Part shown: positions 1-12,539 of the stretch, in pieces
How positions within the stretch are numbered: the stretch's first letter is position 1
Layout of the letters: every line of letters starts with the position of its first letter
Origin: Argyresthia goedartella
Lineage: Eukaryota; Arthropoda; Insecta; Lepidoptera; Argyresthiidae
DNA: 64,000 bases
Reading direction: 5' to 3'
NCBI GenBank assembly: GCA_949825045.1
Contig: OX463835.1
Coordinates: 16,757,201-16,821,200, forward strand
The notes under the pieces: generated by a model
What the model saw: only the letters and a program-made list of their open reading frames with translations
Database searches by the model: none
Told to the model about the DNA's origin: nothing
Program-made: the position numbers and the translations under genes

Positions 1-658
1 AAGAAAACGTTGTAATATAACAGACTATAAATAATTAATTTCGAAATATCGTTGTGCCTATGTTATTTTTTACCAAAATGTCTACCTATATATTGGTAAT
101 AGGATTGCAATCCGGTAAACCAGAGTGGAGCTGTTTTGGTTCATTGACGTCAAACATAACGTTTATATAGACATGCCCCGCCTAACAATCCTGGGATATT
201 CCCTTGGATATTAGATGTGAAAGAAACAATTTGAAATTAGTTTACTTGGAAGAAATTGTTTTTACTGTCGTTCTATGCAATAAAGGATATAATAATAATA
301 AGAAAAAAACAATTTCTCCGAGCATGCAACTTGAACTTATAGTAAGATTTTTATAATTCTGTTAATTGTTTATCGTTGTTGTATACAGGGTATAACACAG
401 GTAGTCATATTTTAAGACGTTGTTGATAAATATGACTACACCTTTCTGTTATAGCCCTTTTGATTTATTTGAATGAATTTTAATCGAAGTGTACAAAATT
501 GTTACATAAAAATATAATTTAATAATAAAACCTTTCTATTTATTTCGATAACCCCCAAAATACATTGCCATTCAATTATATTTTAAATCACGGTATTCCA
601 GAATGCCGGGCATGTCCATATTATTACCTCGTATTACAAGTGCCATAAACAGCCCCAC
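1..658. other. No gene recognised
   Basis: AT-rich sequence with no open frame of note and no repeat match within the window. Confidence 0.5.
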
Positions 659-830
659 ACATTAATAATAATACCTTGGACACTATTTACACACATTAAT
701 CTAGCCCCAAACTAGGATTCCCTGTATCTTGGGTACTACACAACCATACACATACTTATATAGATAAATATTATACTTGGATAGATAAACAATCATGACT
801 AGGGTACAAAACATTCCGATCAAAGTGAGT
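659..830 (-). mobile_element. tRNA-derived SINE, family 2 (body)
   Basis: 'accttggacactatttacac', 'ctagccccaaactaggattc', 'gatagataaacaatcatgac'. The head is missing. Confidence 0.75.
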
Positions 831-1383
831 CTTATAGTAATAAACGTTAATCCCAAAAGCCACCTTTATTTAATTAATAGATTTCGCTGCTGACGGTACC
901 TAGGATGAACTTTTGGCTAGGCTACAAACTTTTGTATGTGACTCGCAAATTGATTATATTTTATCGGGTGTCAAATTTTATGACGATCTAGCCCAACATA
1001 CGATTTAGCCTTATTTGGGTTGGGATTTACTGTTTTTTTAGGTTAGGTACGTTAAACCATACTAAGTAGATTAACTGTTTAAGGTCGAACTCATTGCTAC
1101 AAAAATAATAAAAGATCTTTGTACATTATCAGAAAACATCCTAAGAATACTTGCAGCGCGGTAATGCTGCCAGTGTAATGGGCGCGTTTGGTGCGGGCGT
1201 TTCTTGGGGCGGTTTATTTTTATAGATATGTATTTTGTGTCTTATGTTTAGTTATGACGAAGCGTTTGGCGGATTTATGTCAGTGTTTTTTATTGTAGTT
1301 ATAGGTGTCTGTCTCCTTTAATTTATGTATATTTAAGAATACTTATTTGGTAGATTTTCATCCATTGCAGAAGAAGATCCGGC

Positions 1384-1443
<60 letters not shown>
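1384..1443 (+). repeat. (CTA)20 microsatellite
   Basis: Uninterrupted trinucleotide run of 20 units. On the - strand it reads as a polyvaline tract in a spurious frame. Confidence 0.97.
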
Positions 1444-1496
1444 ATACTTCTAGAAATGTTTGAGAATTACTTGGCCTTACCTTGCCGAACCTATAC

Positions 1497-1895
1497 CTAA
1501 ACTGCACATCAGAAATACTGATTTGCACAGCAAATATCCCTTTTAATTGCTGCGGTAGCGATAGTGTTTTATTATGGGAAATATTACAATGCACATAAAA
1601 AATACTGATTTGCACAGCAAATATCTGGGCAAAATGCTGCGATAGCTTAGGTGAAGTGTAAAGGGGGTGAGCGAAGCGAAGCTCCTTTATCCTTCGTGTT
1701 AGGTTCAACATGTAAGAACAACAAAAAATACTTAAAACATAAACTTAAGTACTATAATATATATATATATATATTATATTACTTATATAATATATAATAT
1801 ATATACTCATTAAATAATTAAAACATAAAAAGTGTTTTGCTGATCCTTTTTTGCTGCGTAAATCAGTATTTTTGCTGTGCGAATAAATACTAGCC
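1497..1895 (-). mobile_element. Core MITE family copy (TTCGTGTTAGGTTGAACATG core)
   Basis: Contains the terminal block 'actgatttgcacagcaaat' twice at the left end and its complement at the right (tgctgtgcg...), plus the family core 'ttcgtgttaggttcaacatg'. The duplicated left end suggests a nested or rearranged copy. Confidence 0.75.
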
Positions 1896-2084
1896 ATATT
1901 AAATAAGTTAAATGTACCACGGTCAGCTAAAGCTGACATTTCTCCGGTATCGGTTTTGAATTTTATTACCATGACATGACGTTCAGAATCGCGATACCGC
2001 ATTCATAATGGGATTCGGCAAAAGTGCGGATAAACTAAGGTAGAAAATAACTAAAATCATATTTAGAACAATGTAAAACCCTGC

Positions 2085-2560
2085 CAAGTGCGAGTCGGAC
2101 TCGCGCACGAAGGGTTCCGTACTATTATCTATAAAAACGGCAAAAACATCATGTCTGTTGTTGCCTTATGCCTTAATCTTAAATATTTGTTTAATTTTAA
2201 TTGAATTATTTATTTTTAAAGTGAATATACTCTGTGAATATTTGAAGCGTCAACCTGTTGTTATCAATATCGACCAAAAAATCACGTTTGTTGTATGGGA
2301 GCCCCCTTAAATATTTATTTCATTCTGTTTTTAGTATTTGTTGTTACAGCGGCAACAGAAATATATCATCTGTGAACATTTCCACTGCCTAACTATCACG
2401 GTTCATGAGATACAGCCTGGTGACAGACGGACAGACAGACAGACAGACGGACAGCGGAGTCTTAATAATAGGGTCCCGTTTGGCAGCCTGAAAAACGACA
2501 GCGTCACGCCTTTTCCCATACGGGGAGGAAGTGGCACTGTTGTGCCCACATGTGCCCAGA
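2085..2560 (+). mobile_element. Lep1-like repeat
   Basis: 'gtgcgagtcggactcgcgca', 'gggttccgtac', 'gtatgggagccccc', 'ggttcatgagatacagcctg' and the '(gacagacg)n' block are in the canonical order of this abundant lepidopteran repeat. The 3' part changes to another repeat at about 2495 ('gcgtcacgccttttcccata'). Confidence 0.8.
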
Positions 2561-2945
2561 TATGCAATAGTCCACCCCATCCTACCCCGATACAAGCTCG
2601 ATGATATAACAATATCACCTGAGTAATAAACGTATGACCGTAGGTACATCCAGTCTTTGTCTCGCAAACATTCTGCTTGTGTCTTACTGAATTACTGAAT
2701 AGCTACAAAAAATGAGCGGAGTTGGATCTTTTTGTACTTACACGTTAAAACAAACACGAAGGATAAAGGGGCTTCGCTTTTTTCACCACTTAATCCTTCA
2801 CCTACCCGGACCAACCATCTTCGACCAGACATATTTCGCCAATAAGCGGTGGCTAAACCATTCAGTAATTAAGTTGCGTAATTCAGTATTTTTTTCGCTT
2901 ATTTAAGAAAATTCCTCTGTTCCACTGTTTCCACATGATCATGGA

Positions 2946-3205
2946 TAGTATTTAATCGCACACCAAGAATACTGATTTGCACATCGAAAAAGGATAAACA
3001 AAAACACTTTTTATGTTTTAAATATTTAATGTGTACTTAAATTTATGTTTTAAGTATTTTTTGTTGTTCTTACATGTTCAACCTAACACGAAGGATAAAG
3101 GAGGCTTCGCTTCGCTCACTCCCTTCACCCTTCACCTAAGCTACCGCAGCATTTTGCCCTGATATTTGCTGTGCAAATGTATTTTTGATGTGCAGTTTAA
3201 TATAT
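2946..3205 (+). mobile_element. Core MITE family copy
   Basis: From 'tagtatttaatcgcacacca' to 'tttttgatgtgcagtttaat'. Ends are inverted copies of the 'aatactgatttgcaca' block; the centre has 'cttacatgttcaacctaaca' and 'ggcttcgcttcgctcact'. Confidence 0.8.
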
Positions 3206-3546
3206 CCTTTTCTATAATTAGTTATTCAGTAATTCTACTATTCGTTTGAAAATTAAATACTCCCTTTCGAAATCAATAGACAGGTCTTGTTAAGTAGAAT
3301 CAAATGAGCCCGATAGGTTTACAAGTAAGATTACCAGTCTTCCGTTTACCAGCTCCCAGCTCCATCACAGCTGATGATGATGAGGAAATCGCCAGGAAAT
3401 ATGAATAGGTCTTGTCACAGCGAATCTAACGAGCCCACACCCTATGGGTTTACAAGTAAACATCCCAGGGTCCCCTCACCCACCTTTGAGCTCCATCATC
3501 AGACCAGCTCGACGGTACCATATTATTGTATTGTCATCTGAACTAA

Positions 3547-3653
3547 AGTCTTCACAAAAAAAGGCCCAGTGGCCCAAACTAAATTCAACCGTATTACGTC
3601 AGTGACAAGGACGCCGTCACCGGGCCTTTTATTTTGTGAAGACATAATACACA
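3547..3653. mobile_element. 105-bp MITE (CAGTCTTCACAAAA ends)
   Basis: Ends 'agtcttcacaaaa' and 'ttttgtgaagac' with 'aaaggccc / gggccttt' continuing the inverted repeat. One of three copies in the window. Confidence 0.85.
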
Positions 3654-3686
3654 CCAAGCTTCGTAATGTAAAATCCGTTTTTTCAA

Positions 3687-3936
3687 GGGAAATATTAAAC
3701 TGCACATCAAAAGTACTGATTGCACAGCAAATATCAGGGCAAAATGCTGCGGTAGCATGGGTGAAGGGAAAAGGGGGTGAGCGAAGCGAAGCTCCCTTAG
3801 TCCTTCGTGTTAGGTTGGACATGTAAGAATAACAAAAAATACTTTAGACATAAACTTGAGTACACATAAAATATTTAAAACATAAAAAGGGTTTTTGCTG
3901 ATCCTTTTTTGCTGTGCAAATCAGTATTTTTGATGT
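3687..3936 (-). mobile_element. Core MITE family copy
   Basis: Reverse orientation; begins 'gggaaatattaaactgcaca', contains 'gggggtgagcgaagcgaagc' and 'ttcgtgttaggttggacatg', and ends at the complementary 'tttgctgtgcaaatcagtat' block. It begins 33 bp after the 3547-3653 MITE. Confidence 0.8.
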
Positions 3937-4039
3937 TTTTTTCATTAGTTGTCGAAAAAAAAATGCGGCAGTAATAACATTGCAATATATATAACTGGAC
4001 TCAGTAGTATATTTTAACCGCATATAAAAGACTCGTATC

Positions 4040-5780
4040 ACTAAAAGCCATATCTATTCCAAAGATAATAATGTTTTAAAACTTATCCAAGAAAAGAATT
4101 TATAAAAACAACGACGTAGTACTCATATTTTTTCTCGAAACTTAAATGGTACCAATTGGTTTTTATTTATCGACAACACTGTGTTGTGAGGCCGGTCCAC
4201 ACTGGACGAATGGGGCGAACGGAAATGACTGACTTAAACAAAATAGTCTGTTTTTATAATTCTTAATATAATTATTTCGTCTGCTAAGCAGTATGTTTTA
4301 TTTACAGGTTTTTCAGTAAGCACTGAGGCAAAATCTAAATCTATCGGGTTATGGTGCGGCTGCTTTCGTCCTCCATTTTACAGAACCAGGTGCATTTATG
4401 AGTTTGTGTGTGGTATAGATAGAAAATGTAGTCGGGGTATTTATTTTTATAATAATTAGATTTATTTTGTTATGAGCTATTTCCAAGCTCTTAGCCATAC
4501 GTATATGGATACGCAGCGCGCTTTCTTTATATTTAGTCTTATATAAGTGCATGCCATTCTCGTAAAACCAAATCTAGGTTTCTTTCTTTCAGCTAAAGAC
4601 TATGCTTTACCTATATCTTTCTATATCCTCACTAGTGCTCCACTAAATTGACTGTGTGCTAAGAACTGCTACTTCACTGTGCTTCGGCCAATATATTATT
4701 TTCGATCGAAGATCATGCTTTTATTTATCACTATTTCGTATCCTATATCTCCTAGCTAACTCAATCAGGCTAGGACCCCAAGGATAAATACATCACCTAA
4801 TTTACTCTAATATACTACACACTAAATACAGTAGTGCTCGCAGCGGCTCCTAGTCACCGCACGACCAGTGTGTACGCGCCATGTGTCAAATGTCGAAGTG
4901 ACAGTATTTTTTTCGGCAGAGGACTAAGAAATAGATTTTAGAAGTACTACAAGAAGGCGAAATTATCATTCCTAGATTTGTTGCACTGTTATTTAGTTAG
5001 TCGACCTAATAATATAAAAAATGGGTGTTAATTAAAAATTACGAAGAGATTTTGAGGAAGCGAGAGATGTACACCAGGATCGCAGAAGTGGAGGTATTTT
5101 GTCTCAGTCTACCTTCCGGAATAAAGACTTGAGCATTATGTAAGTATGTAAACATGACGATAGTACAAAAAGGCAATATCCTAATTCCCAGATCGTTGGA
5201 AAGTCAATAGAAATAAGTTACGGTTTTTCGGGTGAATAACGGCGTGTGTGACCCAAAATACCCGTCGGGTTACGTGCGTGGGTCACTAAATAAGTGGATT
5301 TATATCCTCACCTCTGGGAAGTGGTTAAGTGAGGTGATCGTCGGCGTTAGGTGGTTCCGTATCGGTAATGAAAGACTGTTTGTAACCCAATACTATGACC
5401 ATATATGTACATAGGTCGGTATTGGGGTAACAGAACGTAACATATTAATCTCCTCACCGAGGAGCACAGGATTCGTCACAGTCAGATAGAGCCATACTCC
5501 GCCACGCTCTGGTAGTAAAATGTAAGGTCCCAAAAGAAGGTTTCTCTACATTAGATAACGGTATCCTATTATTTTGGCACAGTATGATACGATCGAATCA
5601 AAGCGTGTGATATTGATCGGGACTAAGCAAATATGTGGAGGCGATTGCCACCACATTATTTTTGTTCTCAAAATCCTTAGCTGCTGAAGCACGCATATGT
5701 CCACGGTGGAGAAGAAGAATAAGATCCAGATTTCTAAGGTTAGGTGAGTGTTTTGTTTTATGCTTTTGTTTTCCTGTTTT
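4040..5780. other. No gene recognised
   Basis: Short frames only (for example 5232-5414) without recognisable protein features. 'cgtgtgtgacccaaaatacc' and 'gggtcac' blocks near 5240-5290 hint at a short inverted repeat. Confidence 0.45.
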
Positions 5781-5919
5781 TCAAAGGCTATGTTTAAACG
5801 ATTACCAAATACGCACCTATTTTACTACCAATAAATTCGAAATGACTGCCAGAATGGGTAAATGTCCACCAAATTGTGTTTGGATAAATTATCACCAAAC
5901 TTTTTTTTATGTTTTGTGT

Positions 5920-6070
5920 ACAAGTTTATGTTTTAAGTATTTTTTGTTGTTCTTACATGTTCAACCTAACACGGAGGATAAAGGGGGCTTCGCATCGCTC
6001 ACCCCCTTTACCCTTCACCTAAGCTACCGCATTATTTTGCGCCGATATTTTTTGCAACTTTTGGTATTCA
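5920..6070 (+). mobile_element. Core-bearing repeat, second family
   Basis: Carries 'cttacatgttcaacctaaca' and 'ggggcttcgcatcgctcacc' but different flanks from the core MITE; the flanks ('gtttaaacgattaccaaata') recur at 46200-46520. Confidence 0.7.
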
Positions 6071-6099
6071 TTTATCCATTTTAGGTAGCAAAAAACTTG

Positions 6100-7751
6100 T
6101 TGCCTTTTTCAAATGACTCCCCTCCACAGTAAATCACCTCTCATTTTTGTCTCATATAGAACGTTTGGCTCAGGGTTGGATAAGCTTGTTAAGAAGTAGG
6201 GGATTTTTTTTTTGAAGCAAACTCTCCACAGTCGACGTCAGTTTTGGGCACAACTGTTTCTCTGCCACTTCTCTTGTATCTCTTGCCCTGAAACACCCAA
6301 GCTGCAAAATCAAGCTGCAAGAGTACTTGCAGTGCCTGACGTATGACGACACTGAGATTTTATTGAATATCTTAAGCTAAGTAGTAAATTAAGTATTTAT
6401 TAGTGTTAGTTTAATCATAAGTTTAATATTTTAAAATTGCTACCTGCTGACAATTTTTTTCGTATTGTAATAATGAAGAAAATTTTCACAACTGTAGCTC
6501 AGTTAGTGCCTAAAATACAGGTTTACTCCTAGTTTAGGCTATTCTTACTTTTACCTCTGTTATAATTAGGTCACGTATTATTTATTTCTTGTAATTACCG
6601 TTTTTATTGAATAAACTTTATTATTTTTATTATTATTACTTTTTATGGGAAAAGGCGCGACGTTATGTTTATTTTTGTTTAAATCTCCATAGCTTTTTAA
6701 CCTCCAGGTACATTGCCCCCGCGGGGATCTACAATATAGATTATCTGTAACGTACGCGCCGTGAACGGAATTTAAAACTGAACTACAGGATCAACTAGCG
6801 CAATACTATGTTGACTACAGCAAGCGCCGCACATGTGGCAACTGTCGTTTACTATACAAGGTGACATTTAATTAGCTGACCATATTCTGGGGAATGACAG
6901 TACTCATCAATATGAACAACTACCCCCAAGAAACATATGGTCGCAAATGAAAAAAATATTTGTCCGTCAGTACATTGACCCGATCAGCTGATTACAAGTT
7001 ACTATGGGGAACCCAATTTTTTCTTGGGGAAAGTTGTTCATAATGACGGGTACTATCATTCCCTAAAATATGGTCAGCTCTGTATTGAGTATGTGTCACG
7101 GTTAAAGTGAGAAGAACGGTTAAAACCGGTTAAACCTAACATTTACCAAGCTCCCCGGTTAAAACCCGAGCTGTCCTAAAAATAAATATGACTAGGCACC
7201 GGCATACCCTGGGTTACTGGCTTATGTTCGATAAATGGTCGAATAAAAAATAACTGGCTGGTTGGGTCAGGGCCCAGGGTAGTGATAGCCAAAGGGGGTG
7301 AGCGAGCCGGAACCACATTGATCCTTCGTGTTAGGTTGGCATGTACGAACAACAACAACCAACGCAACACCAAACACTAACCAGTCAGCTTTGATTAAAT
7401 CTAGTTTCAGCCGGTTAATGTCCGAACTCGTATTTATTTTTGTTGTACTTAAAAAAAAAAATATTAAATATAAATAGAAGTAGTTTAAGGTTAAACATAA
7501 GTACATAAGTAAAGAGAGCTGATAAAATCAAAAGTTGCCTCACTGTTGCCGACAAAAGTAGCCAACTGTGCAGTCCCTGTACTAAATCTTACCTTATGGA
7601 TACTTGCAAATACCTACCTAGGCTACGTGGAGGAATGTCCAAATTCCATTGGTACTTTTGGGATAATTTTACGTTAGTTAGACCTCGAAACTTTAATATT
7701 GTGAACGCAGGTATTGTTTAAATAGGTATATATCTATATTCTGGATTTTAG
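6100..7751. other. No gene recognised
   Basis: AT-rich, with a tail-like 'ataaactttattatttttat' near 6610 and a core-bearing fragment at about 7280-7345 ('gggggtgagcgagccggaac', 'ccttcgtgttaggttggcat'). Confidence 0.45.
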
Positions 7752-7876
7752 GGTTGAGATGCATGTTCGCTGACCGATCGCTGTCTCGCTCACCCGCTAG
7801 GTAACGACGCTCGCTGTCTCGCTCAAACGCTCACGCGACACATCGTCTGCAGACGGCTCCGGAATCGCATCTCATT
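7752..7876. mobile_element. Possible MITE (TTGAGATGC ends)
   Basis: 'ttgagatgc' at the left and 'gcatctca' at the right, with repeated 'gctcgctgtctcgctc' inside. A related stretch is at 29190-29310. Confidence 0.5.
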
Positions 7877-8005
7877 TGGATACTATGAACTAATTTGATA
7901 ATTAAATAATTACAATTTTTATTTTTTTTAATCTGATCATTATGTAGGTAGGTGAAAGTTGCTTAGAATATCCAATAGTAGGTACATGTTGAGCTGTACA
8001 AAATA

Positions 8006-8645
8006 ATCGGTCAAGTACGAGTCGGACCCGCACACGAAGGGTTCCGTACCATTGTTGACGTCCTCTGTGGCGCTGCGGTTGTGGCTCTGCCTACATGCGA
8101 GAGGACCCGGGTTCGATTCCGGCCAGGGATACAGATAAAAAAATAACCCCAGGTCTTGGATGTTTATATGTGTGTGACGTCGCTGTTTCTGGTCCCCACG
8201 GCCCTGAATCCTAGTGTGGGGCCAGAATAAATGTATATATATATATGCCTGTATGTAAATGTTTATGTTTATATATATTTATTTATTGTATGAGAAAAAC
8301 GCAAACTCTACCTATTATTGTTCACGAGATACATCCCGCTGACGGACAGACGGACAGACGGACAGGAACACAGGCCACTGTACACACACTTGAAAGTTAC
8401 AGGTGCAACAGATTGGTAGCAGAAGTAAACCAAGATGGCAATTCCAGGAGAAACATAGTCGACCTCAGAGCTCCCCGAAAATCCAGCTGGTGCAGGAGTT
8501 CGGATGGCTTAGATGGGCCAAGTGCAGGCACTTTAACCACCTAGAGAAGCAGAAGAAGAATACGACAGACAGAAGACGGATGGACAGCGGAGGCTTAGTA
8601 GTATGGCCTCTATGGCACTCTACGGGTACGGAACCCAAAAAATGT
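8006..8645 (+). mobile_element. Lep1-like repeat with nested SINE
   Basis: 5' end 'ggtcaagtacgagtcggacc', interrupted at about 8055 by a tRNA-derived SINE, resuming with 'gttcacgagatacatcccgc' and gacagacg repeats, and ending 'gggtacggaaccc'. Confidence 0.7.
8055..8280 (+). mobile_element. tRNA-derived SINE, family 1
   Basis: A-box-like 'gtggcgctgcggttgtggct' and B-box 'gggttcgattcc', then a body with 'ccagaataaatgtatat'. Body block 'ggtccccacggccctgaatc' matches the copies at 25.2, 28.6 and 63.9 kb. Confidence 0.8.
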
Positions 8646-9025
8646 CTATAATGATAGTTATACTGCACCAAGAGGTAATCTTGTGGAATTTTCATAGAAC
8701 GCGGAATAAATCCTATGCAAGTCGGTATTTGCATACATTTACATACACGCACGAGAAGAATAGTAAGTTTGAAGAGTGTCGTTGCCCTTAATATAGGTAA
8801 CTAAGTAAAGCTAAAGTAAAGCAACTTATGACGTCACAGATTTCCGACACGGGGTGGCAGAGGCGTTTGTTGCACCCAACGTTTGTAAATTCAAACTCTA
8901 AATAAAACTGTTTATCGACTCGTCTGTGGGTAGATCAAAAATGGCCCGCGATTTTGTTCCTTGTTGCTTGGTTATAAAGTTCAAAACCCATGAAAAATAA
9001 TCATTAATGTTTTGATGGCCCCGTG

Positions 9026-9458
9026 ATATAGTAGTTTATGTGACTGCTACATAATGGGGGCAGTAATAGTCGAGCAATCGAGAGAGGGTTTATGAAACGA
9101 GCCAAATGCGAGTTTCATAATAATATCACTCGAGAGTTTTAATGCCTAATTATGTACAGTTACATACGCTTGTTTATCTACACACATATCATAAGCTCTC
9201 TTTGATGTGTTCAGTAACCGCATGATCGACCGGCATTGTGGCATTGATCATTGCTCTGCAGTTGTTTAGCTTGTTCAGTAGTAGGTACCAACTTCACAGA
9301 CAAACTAGGGGTGGAACGCAGGTGGGCGTCGGCGTTCGAAATTTTAATGTCATAATTTGACAAATTTTGGTACATTATTATGTATAAACCATAAACCCAC
9401 TCTCGAGTATTAATGCCCTCCATTATGTAGCAGTCACATACACTACTATTATTTTACT
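9026..9458. mobile_element. 433-bp inverted-repeat element
   Basis: Starts 'tagtagtttatgtgactgct' and ends with its near complement 'agcagtcacatacactacta'. The arms continue through 'cataatgg.ggca' and 'tcgagagagggtttatg'. No transposase. It contains a 70-codon spurious frame on the - strand. Confidence 0.75.
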
Positions 9459-10349
9459 GCATGGCAGTCTCATTAAGTAATTTGTAAATGTATGGTTGTA
9501 CTTATCTATGAAAAGTTTTGTGGTTTTGCAGTCTTCTCTGCTAGACCATTATAGGTTGTTGCTGTACTCTTTGAGTAATAATGTATAATTTTTTATTTTA
9601 TTTTATTCGTTTATTATAAGCAGAAATTATAAATTTACATCTGACAATAGGTCCACGGAAACCATATAGGTTTGTATGTGGATCCTTATTACGCTAAAAT
9701 ATATACAATGTACAATGTTTTTGTACACATCTTGTTTTTGTTTATGTAAGTACACACAAAATTTTAAAAATAAATTAAAAACATATCAGGTATGTATTTT
9801 TCATGGTTACACAACTTAGGTATTGGTTAGGGATAGGAAAGGGAGGAAAAGTATTTTTTAAGTTTCGCTTTTATGTTTAGCGGAGATATGGTGTTTCTTA
9901 TGTCAGTGGGTAGTTTGTTTATTAGTCGCGGAATGCAGTAGGCGCGCAAACTGACTTTCTTGCAGCTATAAGTAGAGTGAATTCACTCAACACCACTTCA
10001 GTCTGTGCCACAGAGTATATTGTCTGTGCCAAGCGCTTGCCGAGCCGTGACGCTTTTGATGCGAGAGTAAAAAACTAAATAATGCCGTCATATGCTCTGC
10101 GGTACTGTAAAAACTACACCGTACAGACCAAAAAAGCCGAGGAATAACTTTTCATATTAATTACCCTGTATTATGAGTAAAATACGCATATTCAATAATA
10201 TTTTGTAAATTACAAAAATCAACAAAGCGACAGCCGACAACCATGTTTTCTCTTTGAAAATCAAATCAATCAATCAACCAACGTGTTATGCACGTCATAT
10301 ATTTTGTAATTTTTTATTACACATGAAAATTCACATTACAAACTTATGG

Positions 10350-10400
10350 AAAAGACATTTACAAAGGCAAGCTTATCTCTAACAAGAGATTTCTTCCAAC
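10350..10400. mobile_element. LINE 3'-end fragment
   Basis: 'caagcttatctctaacaaga' and 'gatttcttcc' match the 3' UTR blocks at 32530-32575 and (inverse) 57555-57600, so the 60-codon frame here is likely not a gene. Confidence 0.55.
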
Positions 10401-11504
10401 AAGCCCAAGATGATAAGGAAAAATTTCATAGCAGTGACAGGCTGGTACCTAGACCCTTGCGCAGAAATACCGCTCACGTTTTACTACCGCAATTAATTAA
10501 TGATAATTATCATCTGGCGAAAATTTAAAGAACTGTCAATTTATTTAATAAACTGACTAACAACATCACAACCAATAAAAAAAAACATTATAATATTGAA
10601 TATATGCATATTCTCTTTTATTTTATTCCCAAATACACATTATAGGTCGCCTGCGCTTAAAAGTATGAAACCAGTATAGGCAGGATTCACTCGATAGGTA
10701 TACTTATGGGCAAAGGCGACTGTAAGTCTTCGACATGTCGCATCTGAGCGCAAAGATTTTTATCTATGACATCTGCATCTGACGCGCCCGCTCTCGTCAA
10801 GAGGCCGGGCACATATTATTTTGTTCGAGCTAGCGTCTCTAGTATTTATACATTATTACTCAAAGGCTGTACTGTGGTTTCTCTGAGCCTTTTTCATAGA
10901 GCTTCCGCTGATAAGGGCGAGAATGGTGGAGGGCCAATTGCCGGCCTTCCTGCCCCTAATTTTGCTAGCTTGTCTGCCTCCGGTCACCTTGGTGACCTTT
11001 TACCCACTGGACTGTGACCTTGTTTTTCTCACCTAGCCTGTTGAGTGCCTTGTCGCTGCCTCAGTGCTTGAATGGTCAACAGACCACTGAGTGAATTTCA
11101 CAGGAAACGTTTATTTTGATTGACATTGATCTAAAGCGAAGTCTACGGAAATCTACGGAATGTAAGCATTGTCTAAACGTGCCCAGTAAGTAAAATACAT
11201 AATTTGAACAGATATGGAAGCTAAGTACTGAGTATTTCAAATTTAAAAGTGGATGTTGAACAAAATGCCGCTGTAAAAATTACGCAGTTGGATATTGAAC
11301 ACAACATGAGGAGGTTGCATAGCTTAAAATACTTTTTAGTTGCGTGCTTGTGTGTTCAAAGAACCATTGGTAGAATACGGGATGTTTTATTTTATTTGAA
11401 TCTAAGTTAACTAACGACACGAGGTGTTCAGTGTGCGCGAGCGAGAATAAGGTGCCCATCTATTTTGTTTACTAAAGTTTATGCAAGTAGTTACAGGTAT
11501 AAGG

Positions 11505-11835
11505 TAGAGATGTGTAAAAAGCCGGATCGTTTTGCCGTTTAATAGCTAAACTGGCTATTTTTGATACAAAACTTGTTTATTTTTTATAGTTGCTTTATCA
11601 ATACTGATCGGAAATTCGGATTATTCCTTTTTTTCGTCAAATTTTTCCGAAAATTCTAATTGGCACTTGGCCGAGAAATCCGCAACGGACTTGATCAAAA
11701 GCATCCGGATTACAGAACACTTATGATAATACAAGCATAAAAAACACATTTTGTAAGAAAAACCATTAAAAGCGGGGTTAATAGCCATTTTGGCTATTAA
11801 TATTAACACGATTAATAGCACTGCCCATCTCTAGT
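11505..11835. mobile_element. Possible inverted-repeat element (TAGAGATG ends)
   Basis: Starts 'tagagatgtg' and ends 'cccatctcta'; near both ends are 'aatagctaaactggctattt' and 'aatagccattttggctatta'. Confidence 0.55.
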
Positions 11836-12539
11836 TATACATAATGTGCATGCATAAGTATGAAATAAAACTTTTCGATCGTCAACTTGGTGATGTGAAC
11901 GAACGGAACTTTTTGAACGGTGTAGATGAAGGGAATTAAAATAACATTTTGCTAAGTATTTTAATCTAGAATATGGTCGGGAATTTACGTAGGTACTTAA
12001 TTCGCCAATATTTTTAAATGGGTAGGTAGACCACTGATTAGAATAGGTACCTATTTACCTATCAAATTCGGTCGACCAAAATAATATCGCATCAGCCTAT
12101 ATCAGTCACGTAAAAGAAATAGAGAAATTAAAATATGAGCAAAAGTCCAACATACCTTTCCAAGTCCATCAAATTCCTGGGATTTTTTGTTTTCCTACGT
12201 GTCACTGACATTTCTGCCATTGGTTTTTCTCAGTAACAGGTCCTAAACTCAGTAAATTATTAATCTTACCAAAATCTCTCCAAAACAAGCCACAACCTGA
12301 CTGACGCTTCGAAAGCAAGATGGCGTCGCGCAAGCGCGTCATAGCTGAATCCTTGTCCAAGATTGACTGTAAGGTGGATGTTGATCAAACAAGCACGGAG
12401 ATTGGTTTCCGATGCGTTCAGAATACGCAAATTACGGAGGTTGGCCAAACAAGCACTGAACACAATATTTCTACTGGATATTAACTTTCTTTTTTGAATA
12501 GAACGTGAATTGTAACCACTTTAGGACATGTTTTGTCCC

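Larger units (their letters stand above)
9459..12539. other. No gene recognised
   Basis: Apart from the LINE tail at 10350 and the possible element at 11505-11835, nothing recognisable. Frames such as 10766-11017 lack family features. Confidence 0.45.

Noticed and set aside
1358..1711. 117-codon - strand frame with a polyvaline tract
   Set aside because: It is a (CTA)20 microsatellite joined to a MITE.
5635..6084. 149-codon + strand frame at 5.6 kb as a gene
   Set aside because: Its second half runs through the core-bearing repeat family, and the first half has no recognisable domain.
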